64,000 nucleotides of DNA. Origin: Azolla caroliniana (Eukaryota; Polypodiophyta). Positions 1-11,491 of the stretch are shown piece after piece; positions within the stretch are counted from its first letter, which is position 1; every line of letters begins with the position of its first letter. Position numbers and translations under genes: made by a program. Below the pieces are notes generated by a model. That model had not been told where the DNA came from. It did not search any database and saw nothing but the letters and a program-made list of their open reading frames with translations. Where the stretch lies: positions 9,858,001 to 9,922,000 of the forward strand of contig JBHGNT010000009.1 in the NCBI GenBank assembly GCA_043228905.1, in the 5' to 3' direction.

Positions 1-1038
1 AGCTAATTAGCTACTTTACTAACTATGGTAGTAGCTAGGATAGCTAATTAGCTACTTTATTAACTATGGTGGTAGCTAGGATAGCTAATTAGCTACAATG
101 AAAGCTAATTAGCTACTTTCTCAACTATGTAGTAGCTAGGATAGCTTATTAGCTACTAGGACAGCTAATTAGCTGCCAGTAGCTAATTAGCTACTAGGAT
201 AGCTAATTAGCTACTTTACACAACTATGTCAGTAGCTAATTAGCTACTATGATAGCTAATTAGCTAGTAGGATAGCTAATTAGCTAGTAGGATAGCTAAT
301 TAGTTGCCAGTAGCTAATTAGCTAGTAGGATAGCTAATTAGCTTTTTTACACAACTATGGTACTAGCTAATTAGCTAGTACCATAGCTAACTAGCTACTA
401 GGATAGCTTATTAGCTACTTTACACAACTATGTCAGTAGCTAATTAGCTACTATGATAGCTAATTAGCTAGTAGGATAGCTAATTAGCTAGTAGGATAGC
501 TAATTAGTTGCCAGTAGCTAATTAGCTAGTAGGATAGCTAATTAGCTATTTTACACAACTATGGTACTAGCTAATTAGCTAGTACCATAGCTAACTAGCT
601 ACTAGGATAGCTTATTAGCTACTTTACACAACTATGTCAGTAGCTAATTAGCTACTATGATAGCTAATTAGCTAGTAGGATAGCTAATTAGCTAGTAGGA
701 TAGCTAATTAGTTGCCAGTAGCTAATTAGCTAGTAGGATAGCTAATTAGCTTTTTTACACAACTATGGTACTAGCTAATTAGCTAGTACCATAGCTAACT
801 AGCTACTAGGATAGCTTATTAGCTACTTTACACAACTATGGCAGTAGCTAATTAGTTACTAGGATAGCTAATTAGTTGCCAGTGGCTAATTTAGCTAGTA
901 GGATAGCTATTTAGCTTTTTTACACAACTATGGTACTAGCTAATTAGCTAGTACCATAGCTAATTAGCTACTAGGACAGCTAATTAGCTAGTAGCTCATT
1001 AGCTGCCAGTAGCTAATTAGCTAGTAGGATAGCTAATT
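1..1038. repeat. Palindromic AGCTAATTAGCT array with a 204-bp higher-order unit
   Basis: The 12-mer AGCTAATTAGCT equals its own reverse complement and recurs every 15 to 40 bp with variants such as AGCTTATTAGCT and AGCTAACTAGCT. Linkers are few: TAGGAT, TACCAT, TTTACACAACTATG. A marker phrase TAGTTGCCAGTAGC recurs at about 301, 505 and 709, giving a 204-bp higher-order unit, with a shortened unit at about 866. The same 12-mer recurs near 3339-3384 at the element's other end. I see no coding potential. It could be a clustered protein-binding array or a tandem repeat amplified inside an element. Confidence 0.9.
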
Positions 1039-1055
1039 AGAAAAGACTAAGCTTA

Positions 1056-2931
1056 TTAGCTACAGTATGGTATACCTGTTTGTTTTCTCCACTCATTTGG
1101 TAGAGTTGTACTGCAATCTCCCAAACAGAATGTAGCAATTCGACAGGCATGTTGAAAACAAAGCAGATGGTATGTGTGGTTGCATGGTTGTAGGTGAACC
1201 AACAAAGACGCAGTTTTGTCCTCCACACCTAACCCGCAAGCGATGCAACGTGCTTGAACTGTCAATAAATCATTTTCTGGTTCTACTTCATTTGGTAAGG
1301 GAGCAAGAATGTTCAGGTCCAAATCCTGTCTGGTCCTTACCATTTCCTCCACAAAATGTAGCTTCTTCTTAAGGCAGCTAACTACCTGTTCTTGATGAAT
1401 GTATTGTTCCTTCAACGCAACAGAGAAATTTACCGATTAATTATTCTTGTTGTTGAAAGATACACCAACTTTGCTCAGGAATCGTTAACTTACTTGAAGC
1501 TTATCCAAATTGTAATCTGCAACAGTATTTACACCTAGAAGGTCCAGGTTCATTGAAAGAACCTGGATCTCTATTTGCAGTTCTATTTTACGCTGGGGAT
1601 CCAGTGGCCCCTCTAATTCAAGCTCCTGTTGCGCAACCTATTCCAGATAATGCTTGATTAGCACATTTTACCCGTTATTTATAACACAATCACATACCAG
1701 CAAAACAATAGTTACCTGAATCTTATTTCTAATTGTTGTAACAGCAGAAGTAACTTTGCTCTCCATTGCAGAAGCCATTGTGGCTTTCTCTAAATCAGTC
1801 TTAAAAAATGCCAATGTCTCACAGGCTTCATGGACATTTTTTAGCATATAGCTAACCAATGTCTCACCTGTATCATCGACATTGGCTTTCCTTGGGTGTC
1901 GGTGTGGTGTATGCCCCCGGTCTTGCTGGGAGTCGGCAGTTGCATCAACAGCTGCCATGCTCCAAAATCTGTCTATTTTTTGTGCCAAGGTCCCCATCTT
2001 TCGGCATCTTTTTACCGATGCCTCACCATAGACTGCCCAAGCTACCCTATACATTTCAGGGTCTCTAGATTCCTTCGCTGTTTTGCAGTACTCATATGCA
2101 AATGCTCTAGCAAATGAAACTGACAACTCATTGTTGACTGGGATCTCCTGATGAACTTTCTGGTGCAGTCTCATGCAGTCATCGTACAAGTCGGCTCGTA
2201 CATGCTTCAGCTTGACCTTGCCTTTGACTCTAGGCACTGTATATACTGTCATCCAGTCTATATCACTGATCAATTTATCACTTAGGACAGCAGGGTCAAC
2301 ACCCTCGAGTGACAGACCATAGGTGTTGTGGAAGTCCTCCTTTGTCTCGCAAAATTTTGCGAAGTTTAGCACTCTCGTATACGGAGGAACGAGCCATCTG
2401 AAATATCATTTCAGAAATCAGAAATAGTGCAAAATCAGAATATGTGAGAATCAAAAACCCCAATCAACAACAACAAAAATGGTGCAAAATCTTTAACTTA
2501 ACCTAATCAAAATCTGTAATCAGAAGTTTGAAATCAGAAACCCTAATCAAAATCTGTAATCAGAAGTTTGTAACCAGAAACCTTATTCAGAAATTCTAAT
2601 CAGAAATTTATAATCAAAAACCCTAATCAGAAATTTCAATCAGAAACCCTAATAAAAAATTTCAATCACAAACCCTAATCAGAAATCCTAAGCAGAAATT
2701 TATAAACAAAAACCCTATTCAGAAATTCTAATTTGTAATCAAAATTTGTAACCAGAAACCCTATTCAAAAATTCTAATCAAAAATTTATAATCAAAAACC
2801 CTAATCAGAAATTTCAATCACAAACCCTAATCAAAAATTTCAATCACAAACCCTAATCACTAAAGACAGGATTAAACACAAAAAAAGTAATATAAACACA
2901 CCTGTTGCTACTCCCCGATTTGCGAGACATC
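1056..2931 (-). CDS. Four-exon E0 protein with C-terminal RING-like zinc finger
   Basis: Model on the minus strand: exon 1 2931-2903 (ATG at 2931), exon 2 2397-1716, exon 3 1637-1494, exon 4 1409-1056. Every junction is GT-AG: CAACAG/GTGTGT, TTTCAG/ATGG, TTCAG/GTAACT, AATAG/GTTGCG, TTCAA/GTAAGT, TTGAAG/GAAC. Exons total 1209 nt, exactly 403 codons, so the model keeps one frame and predicts 402 residues. The N-terminus carries RWLVPPYTRVLNFAKF; the middle is helical and charged with an EL-rich stretch that could form a coiled coil. The C-terminus has C-x2-C (RCIACG), C-x-H (QPCNH), H-x3-C (HLLC) and C-x3-C (CLGDC), a RING- or B-box-like zinc-binding pattern. I do not recognise the family or its function; an element-encoded accessory protein is plausible. 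A further upstream exon is possible because the exon-1 frame stays open upstream of the ATG. Confidence 0.65.
2398..2902 (-). repeat. Intron 1 of the E0 gene, a telobox-bearing degenerate repeat
   Basis: The first intron of the E0 gene consists largely of short degenerate units alternating AATCAGAAATTT with AAACCCTAATCA. I count seven exact AAACCCTAA motifs and two AAACCCTAT variants between about 2538 and 2858. AAACCCTAA is the plant telobox, a known binding site for Myb-type telomere-repeat factors and common near promoters and first introns. Whether it is functional here or a by-product of slippage is not decidable from sequence. Confidence 0.75.
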
Positions 2932-3409
2932 CTTGTATGGGACTCCAAGGACTTCGCCCTATTCGATTTTGGGGAAATATGAATCGGCACCAAAGTTCAG
3001 ACAGTAGTCAAAATGAAAAAACAAATGTTTGGGGTTTCTGTAACTGAAACATACCTGGACGATGATCGAGCGGGTTCTGTGTTGTAGCTCTCAATCTGCA
3101 ATGTCGATTTTTTGCTGTTGCGGGAGCTACGTCTGCGTTCGTGCTCTGAGTACTCCATCTGCGTTCAAAATCAGACTTAGGCTAAACAGGAAATTGATGA
3201 CATTGAAGTCGACCTTAGATGATGGTGATATTCCCCAAGTTCCACTACGTCTGAAACAGAAGTTCAAATATTTGAGTTTTTTCATAAATTAGTTTTTCAA
3301 ATATTTGATTTTCCCACAAGAAAGACTAGCTAAACAAATAGCTAATTAGCTATGGCCATTTTAGTAGCTAATTAGCTATAATAGTGTTTCCACTCGCATG
3401 CTTTTACCC
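2932..3409. other. E0 5' flank and right terminus
   Basis: Upstream of the E0 gene's first ATG. It holds a possible donor (GTCCAG/GTATGT on the minus strand near 3055) that could belong to a 5' UTR exon, a second cluster of AGCTAATTAGCT-like motifs at 3339-3384, and the element's terminal segment. I see no convincing reading frame. Confidence 0.5.
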
Positions 3410-3495
3410 AGTCCCCTTTTTAATAATAGTGAACATACCCTTCACTAATGTAAATATTAGTGACCTACCCTCACCAACGTTATGTGTACATAACA
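3410..3495 (-). repeat. G1 3' LTR remnant (86 bp)
   Basis: Identical by eye to the terminal 86 bp of the 5' LTR. Reading the minus strand it starts TGTTATGTACACATAACG. The adjacent internal sequence on the minus strand, GAAGTAGGGGAGTA, is the polypurine tract. E0 truncates the LTR at 3410. Confidence 0.85.
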
Positions 3496-3502
3496 TACTC
3501 CC

Positions 3503-6500
3503 CTACTTCAAAAGATTGCACTCTTGCAATATAAAGTGAGGAAATTGTGCCTTAAGCGAATGCTCGCGTTCCCATGTGGCATCATCAATAGGTTTATCCA
3601 TCCATTTGATCTTGAATAGCCGAATCTCTTTAGAACGTAAACGTTTAGTACGAGAATCAAGAATTCGTTCAGGAACATGAGGTTTGTAAGAAAAATCCTC
3701 TAATGTTACAAGATCTTGGATTGTGATGGTGTTATCACCAGAGCCTAAAAATGGTTTTAGACGACTGACGTGAAAAACAGGATGAATACCAACGTTACGA
3801 GGTAAGGCAAGGTGATAAGCAGATGACCCAACTCGCTTAAGGATTTCAAATGGGCCACAATATCGTGGGGCTAACTTAGCGCACTTGCCCGTAGATAATG
3901 ACGTAGAATCAGTCGGGACACGCAAAAAACTTTTTGACCAATAGTAAATGCACGAGGACGTCTATCCTGATCAGCATAAAATTGAGCACGATCTTGAGCT
4001 GTCTTGACATTTTCTTTGGCAATATGCAACATTTGGTTCATGTCTTGCAAAAAATTGCGTGTACTGTCTAATGTATCACGATGAATCGTGACATCAACTG
4101 GGGCACGTGGCTGAAAACCATACATCAACATAAAAGGACTATATCCAGTGGATGTATGTTTAGAGCTATTATAGGCAAATTCTAAGATAGGAAGGTATTG
4201 CTCCCACTTAGAAGGGGTTTTTGCTACATAAGCTCGAAGCATGTCCTCAATAATTTGATTAACTCGTTCAGTTTGTCCATCAGACTGAGGATGATCTGCG
4301 GAACTCATGCTCAACGTAGTTTCTAGTTTCTTAAAGACCTGAGTCCAAAAGTCACTAGTAAACTTGGAATCTCGATCACTAACAATATCCATCGGTAATC
4401 CATAAAAACGAAATAACTCATCAACAAATTGATAAGCCAACTGTTGAGCGGTTACCGTGGTTTTTGTAGGAATAAATCTAGCTAATTTTGTTAGCCTGTC
4501 AACGACAACCCATATGGCATCATGACCCCTCTGTGTACGAGGTAAACTAACAATAAAATCCATCGAGATACTTTCCCATTTATTGTTGGGAATATCTAAG
4601 GGATGTAAAAGACCAGCAGCTTTAAGTCATTCCGACTTATTAATCTGACATTGTAAGCATTGAGTTACGTATTTATGCACGTCAGAGCGCATCTTAGGCC
4701 AGAAAAAAGTACACGAGATGAGAACGAGTGTGCGTTGTATTCCAGGATGACCAGCAGATGGTGCATCATGACATTCATGAAAAATTTTCTGTTTAACATT
4801 TGGTAAATCTGGAACACAAACCTTTCCACTACGGTAGAGCAAACCGTTTGTAATGTGAAAGGTCACCTTCGAGGGTAGGGTGCTAGTATCGGCATCTAAA
4901 CCAGATTCGGCTTTCGTCCAGTATTTTGAGAAATAACTGTCATCAAGGTATTTCCCTCGAAGGTGATCTAAAAGATTAGATTTTATTTCCATGAAGCTAA
5001 GCATGTTAACTTCTTTAATGCGACTAAGAGCATCAGCAACGGTGTTCATAGAACCCTTGCGATATCGTATGGAAAAATCAAAATCTTGCATAAGGTCAGC
5101 CCAACGGCCTTTACGACCAACAAGATCGGGCTGGTCACAAAAATACTTTAATGATTGATGGTCTGTTGTAACCACAAATTTATTTCCATAGAGATAGTGC
5201 CTCCATGTTTTAAGTGCGTGTATCACCGCAAACAACTCTTTCTCTTGAACCGAATACCGAGATTGAGCGGTATCAAGCTTCTTACTTTCAAAAGCAATAG
5301 GGTGACCACCTTGATAAAGAACGGCACCAATAGCATAATCACTAGCATCGGTTTCAATTGAGAAAGGCTTAGAAGGGTCTGGTAATAGAAGAGTGGGAGC
5401 CTGACACACATGCTCCTTGAGTGTCTCAAATGATTTGTCAAGTTGTTCATTCCATGAAATTGGTTTGACAGACTTACGTGGATGACCTTTTAAAAGGTCA
5501 GTTAATGGCGTAGTCAATTTGGAATAGTTACGAATTGATTTTCGTAAAAATCCAACAAACCCTAAGAATGATCTAAGTTCACGAATATTACGAGGAATGG
5601 GCCAAAGTTTAACCTTTTCAATACGAGAAGGTTCAATTTCAACGCCATTTTCTATAATTAAATGACCTAGGTACACAATAGATTTTTGGAAGAAGTCACA
5701 TTTTGAATGTTTTGCATAGAAAGAGTTGTCACGCAACTTTCGCAAAACAAATCGAACATGTTGAACATGATCTTGCAAGGTACGGCTATATATCAAAATA
5801 TCATCCAAGAAGACGACAACAAAATCACCGAGTTGATCTCGGAAAACATCATTCATCGCTTGTTGGAATGTGGCTGGAGCATTAGTCAACCCAAATGGCA
5901 TGACTAAAAACTCATAATGGCCATAGCGCGTACAAAAAGCGGTTTTAGGAATATCATCCTCGGCGATGCGAATCTGATGATAACCAGTTCGTAAGTCAAT
6001 TTTCGTAAAATATCGAGCCCCGTGCAAACGATCAATCAAATCATCGGCACGAGGTAATGGATATGCATTCTTAATTGTCATTTTATTCAGACGGCGATAA
6101 TTGATCCACATTCGCCACGAACCTTCCTTCTTCTTGACTAATAGAACTGGCACACCCCAAGGTGATTTACTATACCTAATGTGGCCCATACTCAAGTATT
6201 CCTTAAGTTGTTTAGCGATCTCATCCTCTTCTAATCGACTAAGTCGGTAAGGTGGAATGCTCACAGGAGCAGCCCCAGGGATGAGTTCAATTTGATGGTC
6301 CACATTACGTTTAGGTGGTAAAGTAAGCGGTAATTCAGTAGAAAACACATCTTGAAAATCCTCTAAAATAGAGTCGAGTAATCGTTGCTCAAAATGTGGT
6401 AATTGTGTGGCGTCAATATTAAAATAATAAAATTGAACCGCAGGATCAATTACACACGAATAAATTAATGAACTAGAATACTCACTTAAAGATTTAGAAG

Positions 6501-7905
6501 ACACAAGTGAATGCGAAGGAAGTTTGGAACATTGAATAAAATGTTTACAATTATTAAGTTCAAATGTGATTGAGTGATGAACCCAATCAATGGACAAAGA
6601 AGGGTTTTTATTAAAAAACCAAGGATATCCTAAAATGACATCTGCGGATTGTAATTTCATAACATGAAAGTCAAGCTTCTCCAAATAAGTATCTATTTGA
6701 ATTGGCAGTTGACAAACAATGCCACTGATGTATTGAACGTTTCCATTTGCCATGTGAACTTGATAGATATGATCACTTGCGTTTATGTGGAGCTCCATTT
6801 GCTGCACAAAGTGATCATTAAGAAAATTGTGAGAACTACCGGAATCAAACAAGAAATGTGCTTGTGTTCCATTGATATATCCGACTGCTCGGAGTAAATC
6901 ATTAGGTCCAAGTAAATGTGAAGGAAAAGTGCATTCACATAAACTTAAGTGATTGGTATGAACTTCAACAATATCAAAAGACTCACCTGTGTGACTCGTA
7001 GATTTGTCTTGAGGAGGGGTGTTCATTGACTTCCTCTCAAGACGACGACAGGTATCCTTTGTGTGGCCCCGCTTCTTGCAATATGCACAGAAGAGGTTCG
7101 GTTTCTTTGAGTCGCGGTCAAGAGTGTCACTGGATTGCTTACGTTTCCCAATGAACTTGACATTCGGAGTTTTGGCGAACTCAGGTTTATTGTGGTCTTT
7201 CTTGGAAGTCCTATGGTATCGCAGCACAATGTTGACGGCTTCCTCGAAAGTTATGGGGTCCTTGTCATGGACAATCCAATGATAATCCCCATTGGGAATA
7301 CCATTCAAACAACAAGCGACAAACCATTTCTCACCCGTAAGTCCCGATTTTTGGATCTGGGTCCGAGCGTGATGCACATAATCCTCGAGAGAGGTAAATG
7401 GCTTACTAGACAATGTGAGCAAGTGTTGCGCTTGTTCGGTTTGAGAAGGTGGCTGCAAGAATTGTTTCTTAAAAACATCAACGAAACCTTCCCAAGTTGT
7501 GGGTAAGTTTTTTGCGGTCCTTAGGCCACGCCACCAAGCAGCAGCTCGGCCACCTAACTCACGACCGACATAACCAATTTTTACTGCATCGAGCTTGGGA
7601 TGAAGCTCAAAGTGAGACTCCCAACGACCAAGCCAAGTGCTAATAGCCTCCTCGGTTCTTTCTTTCTTATCTCCCTTGAAAGGCGTGACTACGAAGGAAG
7701 GTTCACCTTCTTTCTTGGACTCAATAGTTAATTCTTGGAATTTCTTTTCCAATGCCATATTGGCCTGTCTCATTTCGGCCAATTCATTCAAGGTAGTAGT
7801 GAGCAATTGCTCAATAGTGATCTCAGCTTGTGTGCAAGATGCGGATTGGGGTTGAGAGGTCTCATTTGGAGAGATCGTTCCAACTGCGTTCAAAACTTGT
7901 TCCAT
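3503..7905 (-). pseudogene. gag-pol: G1 gag-pol polyprotein with chromodomain-like tail, two lesions
   Basis: ATG at 7905-7903. The first 1092 codons run open to a TGA at 4626-4624. Domains in order: capsid-like gag (about residues 60-250), CCHC knuckle CAYCKKRGHTKDTC, aspartic protease with DSGSS, reverse transcriptase with FLDDILIYS, RNase H with ETDASDYAIG, and an HHCC zinc finger (HECHDAPSAGHPG to CLQC). The TGA lies in the same frame as the integrase core that follows (DFIVSLP; SDRDSKF; a DDE-type core). A one-base deletion in a T run near 3920 (minus-strand TTTTTT) then shifts frame before the C-terminus, which ends in a chromodomain-like segment with ILDSR, KIKWMD and TWERE. The two lesions make this copy non-autonomous. 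The chromodomain lacks the usual first aromatic residue, resembling the divergent class of plant chromoviruses. Confidence 0.9.
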
Positions 7906-8935
7906 GATGCACGCTGTGGGTATGCAATAAAATAAGGAGGTTCAGAAAATACCCAAGCAAAATGAATGCTTGAAATTTTGATTGAAAGAACTTTATCCAA
8001 GAAAGTATCTCATGTCTTTACCCCTCTAGACATATAAGATGTGATTCGAGATCCGATAACTATGGTAACACTATGGTGTTTTAAAAACCATGGGGGAAAA
8101 CATAGCTAAGATGTATTTCTCGGATCTCTATCTTGAGTAATCATGGCGGCTCCCCGAGGCTCAACCATGGTTCTTACATCAATGAAATTTCCTAGATAGC
8201 CTTATATTAATGCCAACCCATCATGTATTATATGGTCGAGAAAGTGTATTACGTGAAAAAACAAGTGCACTCACAAGTAATATTCTAGTCTTGCGAGCAA
8301 TAAGCAAACGTGATGATAAAATGATAAAATAAGGCACTACTCATAAGAGTTAAGTAGTGACGAAAACAAGGGTAAAAAAAAAAAAAAACCCATGTGTTAC
8401 CTACGAAAAAAACAATGTCACAAATAAATGGGAAGTGCAAGGTATGCACATATACATCCCAATATGATTGTTATAACTTGCACAATTGTGACATAAGCCA
8501 CAAATTGATACAAGTGATGACGGTGTTGTGCGCAAAGATGTAATACTCAAATCCATGAGTAAAACATCAATAAGGGAACTCATATGGTTTTACTCGTTTT
8601 CTAAGGCTTGATGATAAGAGTTAAACCTAGATGACCCGTTGAAAAAAAAATCGTTCAACAAGCCACTCCATACGAAAAATTAGTCTACACGTAAAGGTTA
8701 CATTAAAATAAACGATGTCAATACTTTATACATGAAAAGGAAGTGGAAAAAGGAGAGTTAATTGTGGGTGGGTAAATAATAATTACTAGAAAATCATATA
8801 AGTGAAACAATACTTATGAAATTAAAATTTAATTAGAATAATCAACAATTAGGTGTATGGAATCAAACATGCCCTAAGATACGAAACCCTAGGGTAGTTG
8901 ACATGCACCTCCTCAAGACCACCACATATCCCTAG

Positions 8936-9233
8936 AATCGGCCAAGTAATGGCTAATTAAAGAGGAAAGTGGCATAGGTAAGTGACATATACCTCGTCAA
9001 GGCCACATCATCCCTTAGAATCGGCCAATTGATGGCTAATTAAAAAGGAAAGTGGCATATGTAAGCTACATATACCTTGTCAAGGCCACAACATCCCATA
9101 GAATCGGCCAATTGATGGCTTAATAGAGAGTAGAGTGGCATAGGTAGGCAACATACACCTCGTCAAGGCCACATCATCCCTTAGAATCGGCCAAGTGATG
9201 GCTCAATAGAGGGGAAGAGTGGTATACTCAACA
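8936..9233 (-). repeat. 83-bp tandem repeat, about 3.6 copies
   Basis: The phrase AATCGGCCAA starts units at 8936, 9019, 9102 and 9185, an exact 83-bp spacing. Each unit includes GTGGCATA, ACCTCGTCAAGGCCAC and CATCCC. Units differ at scattered positions, so the duplication is not very recent. Confidence 0.9.
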
Positions 9234-9247
9234 TCATATGCAAAACG

Positions 9248-9420
9248 GCCATGAGATAAGCGTGTGCGATTAGAGCAAACACGCTCAACCCAATGCACAA
9301 GAATAATTATTATCGTAAGAGTTCAAGAGAGGAGAGAGTGGGATATATATCGCAATACGCAAAAGGCCATGAGTTAAGCGTGTGCGATTAGTGCAAACAC
9401 GCTTGGCCCGATGCATAATA
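9248..9420 (-). repeat. 118-bp direct repeat pair in G1 leader
   Basis: GCCATGAGATAAGCGTGTGC at 9248 recurs as GCCATGAGTTAAGCGTGTGC at 9366. Each copy contains CGATTAG and GCAAACACGCT, so GCGTGT and ACACGC form a small inverted repeat within each unit. Confidence 0.8.
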
Positions 9421-9653
9421 ATAAGTAAAATCGTAGCGTAGTAGGAGGTAGAAAGAAAGAGAATAAAACGTAATACCAATTTGATTCGACCATAAAGAAC
9501 GCATAATAGAAAAAGAGAAGAGATCAAAAAAGAAGAATACCGGGTTTAGAGTGTTGTTTTGATCTTGAGAAGAGCATGACGAGCCTTGTTAGATCCCCCT
9601 CACTCACACGCAAAAAACATCAAAACAACAAAAAAAAAAAATTGTTAGTAAAA

Positions 9654-9665
9654 GCTCTGATACCA
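9654..9665 (-). promoter_or_regulatory. G1 primer-binding site (tRNA-Met)
   Basis: The minus strand reads TGGTATCAGAGC one base from the 5' LTR end. This is the standard plant primer site complementary to initiator tRNA-Met. Confidence 0.95.
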
Positions 9666-9666
9666 C

Positions 9667-10140
9667 TGTTAAGAGTCTATTACTAATCAATAGACCAAAT
9701 CAAGTAAAAAGGAAGAAAATAGATTGGATAGAAGAACCCGTTCCACCCGACCACCCCCGAGCTATGATCTAGACATAGCCAACCTACCACCGACGTCCCA
9801 TACCGCCGGATATTAGGATGACTAATACCTTGGAAGAGATAAACACGATCGTCGAGACGAAAGCCTAGCCCGCACCACCGGTGTCTACGACAGCAGCCTT
9901 CCGACGTGATGATCCTTATGAGGGTAGCTAAGCCTCATATTTATACCTTTTCCTAGGCCCCTTGAATAGATGTGCCTTTCTAAAAGGCTCTCTATTCATT
10001 GGTTGTCTAAATCATGATAGTGCATGCACATATCATTCATTCTATCCAATCATTAGTCCCCTTTTTAATAATAGTGAACATACCCTTCACTAATGTAAAT
10101 ATTAGTGACCTACCCTCACCAACGTTATGTGTACATAACA
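9667..10140 (-). repeat. G1 5' LTR (474 bp)
   Basis: Begins TGTTAAGAGTC on the plus strand and ends GTACATAACA, giving proper TG...CA ends. Its right 86 bp match the 3' LTR remnant. C1 integrase sequence resumes immediately at 10141. Confidence 0.9.
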
Positions 10141-11491
10141 TCCGAGTAGAGGGGTTGAAGCACTTGTAGCCCTTTTGCTCCAGTGAGTACCCCACGAGGA
10201 TGGACTTCTCTGATTTTGGGTCAAGCTTCTCATCGGGAATGTGCACATAAGCAATGGAGTCGAATATCCTTACATGGGATAGATCCGACTTCTTCCCATA
10301 GTATTTCTCGTGCGGGGTGACCTCATGCACTCCAGATGTTGTGCACCGGTTCATGAGGTAGACAGCGGTATTTGCAGCTTCTGGCCAATATGACTTAAGC
10401 ATATGCTTCTCGTTGAGCATGGCCCGTGCTACCTCGAGGATGTGCCGATTCTTTCGTTCGGCTACACCATTCTATTGCGGTGTGTGTCGGCAAGTGAATT
10501 CTCGCCAAATTCCTTCTTTTCGAAGATATGCTGTGAATGCATCGGAGAAGTATTCCTTTCCTCAATCTGATCGAAGACATCGTACATGACGCCCAATTGT
10601 CTTTTCGACTTTGCTTTTGAATTTTTGGAAGTGTGTAAATCTTTCGCTCTTCATCCTCATGGGGAAGATCCATGTGTATCTAGAGAAGTCATCGATGAAG
10701 GTAACATAGTACCGACATCCTCCGAACGTAGCCGTCTCTGCCGGTCCCCAAACATCCGAGTGGACTACGTCCAATAGGCCTTTGCTCATGTTCATCTCCT
10801 TCGGGAACGGGTGCCGATATTGCTTGCCGAATTGGTATCCTTCACATACTCCTTCAATCTCTTTCTCTTTAAAGGTTGGGAGCCCGATAAAGACTCCTTT
10901 TGATTGCATCGCCTTGAGTTTGTTGAGATTGATATGGCCGATTCTTTTATGTCATAGCTCTATGTCGGTGTCGGATTTGAGGCCCTTTGCAAACATGGCC
11001 GATTTTACCCCATTCGCTTTGAGGATAAACATTCGGCCTTCCCTTCAATGAAGCAACCTCCTTCTCGATGAAGCAACCTCCTTGGTTGAATCGAACTTGC
11101 ATCCCTTGCTCCACAATTTGGCCGACCGAGACCAAATTCTTCATTATGGTGGGTACATATAAGACATGTTTTATGCCAGTTTGTTCACCTTCTTTCCTGA
11201 ATGGGACATTGCCGACATGCCGAATTGGATGAGTGGTGTCGTCTCCGGTTTCGACATAACCGGGTCGATCCGGCTCTCAAAGGTCTTTGAACAATTCTTG
11301 ATGGGATGTCATATGGTTCGAAGCACTGAAGTCGACGAACCATACATCTTCCGGATTTGAGGCCAAGTTAGTCGAAGTAGAGGACGACATGGAATTTGCT
11401 CTATTTCTCATTACAACCATTTCACCATGATCTTCATAGTCAGAGTTGGTGGCGTAATTGGGGACTTGTCGGCTTGTGGAAGCCGACTCAC
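10141..11491 (-). pseudogene. pol: C1 protease, GAG-pre-integrase and integrase, degraded
   Basis: On the minus strand from 11400: protease region reading VWFVDFSASNHMTSH (the catalytic DSGAS is mutated to DFSAS), then NLVSVGQIVEQGMQVRF of the pre-integrase domain, then integrase core segments with HSDVWGPAE, FIDDFSRYTW and the downstream NGVAERK region in a different frame. Three or more frameshifts separate the segments. The C-terminal piece includes AANTAVYLMNRCTTSG and LVGYSLEQKGYKCFNP, typical of the copia integrase C-terminus. Non-functional. Confidence 0.85.

Larger units (their letters stand above)
1..3409. mobile_element. E0: right part of a DNA element with AGCTAATTAGCT subterminal repeats
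   Basis: The G1 5' LTR at 9667-10140 is 474 bp long, but the G1 3' LTR keeps only its last 86 bp (3410-3495). Everything left of 3410 is therefore foreign DNA inserted in that LTR. The inserted DNA has copies of the palindrome AGCTAATTAGCT in a long array at 1-1038 and a short cluster at 3339-3384, with a spliced minus-strand gene between. That layout, terminal repeats around a gene, suggests a cut-and-paste element with subterminal binding sites. The left end lies outside the window, so no terminal inverted repeat or target duplication can be confirmed. The right terminal 26 bp or so, ending GCTTTTACCC, does not resemble the E1 termini. That it is inserted is well supported; its class is inferred. 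Confidence 0.6.
7906..9653 (-). other. G1 long 5' leader with tandem repeats
   Basis: About 1.75 kb separates the primer site from the gag ATG. No convincing reading frame. It contains two tandem-repeat blocks, annotated separately. A leader this long would be available for packaging signals or regulation, but nothing specific is recognisable outside the repeats. Confidence 0.6.
3410..10140 (-). mobile_element. G1: Ty3/gypsy chromovirus-like element
   Basis: Bounded on the right by a complete 5' LTR (9667-10140) and on the left by the remnant of the 3' LTR (3410-3495), which matches 10055-10140 base for base as far as I can read. Order on the minus strand is LTR, tRNA-Met primer site, 1.7-kb leader, gag-protease-RT-RNase H-integrase-chromodomain, LTR, which is the Ty3/gypsy order. 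It is inserted in the integrase region of C1 (the C1 sequence resumes at 10141). The left target duplication is not visible because E0 displaced the rest of the 3' LTR. Confidence 0.9.

Noticed and set aside
1-1038. CRISPR-like array
   Set aside because: Linkers are themselves repeated and very short, with no unique spacers and no cas genes; it is a palindromic tandem repeat.
3062-3292. Plus-strand open frame in the E0 right flank
   Set aside because: No domain, no supporting splice context, and it lies opposite the likely 5' region of the minus-strand gene.
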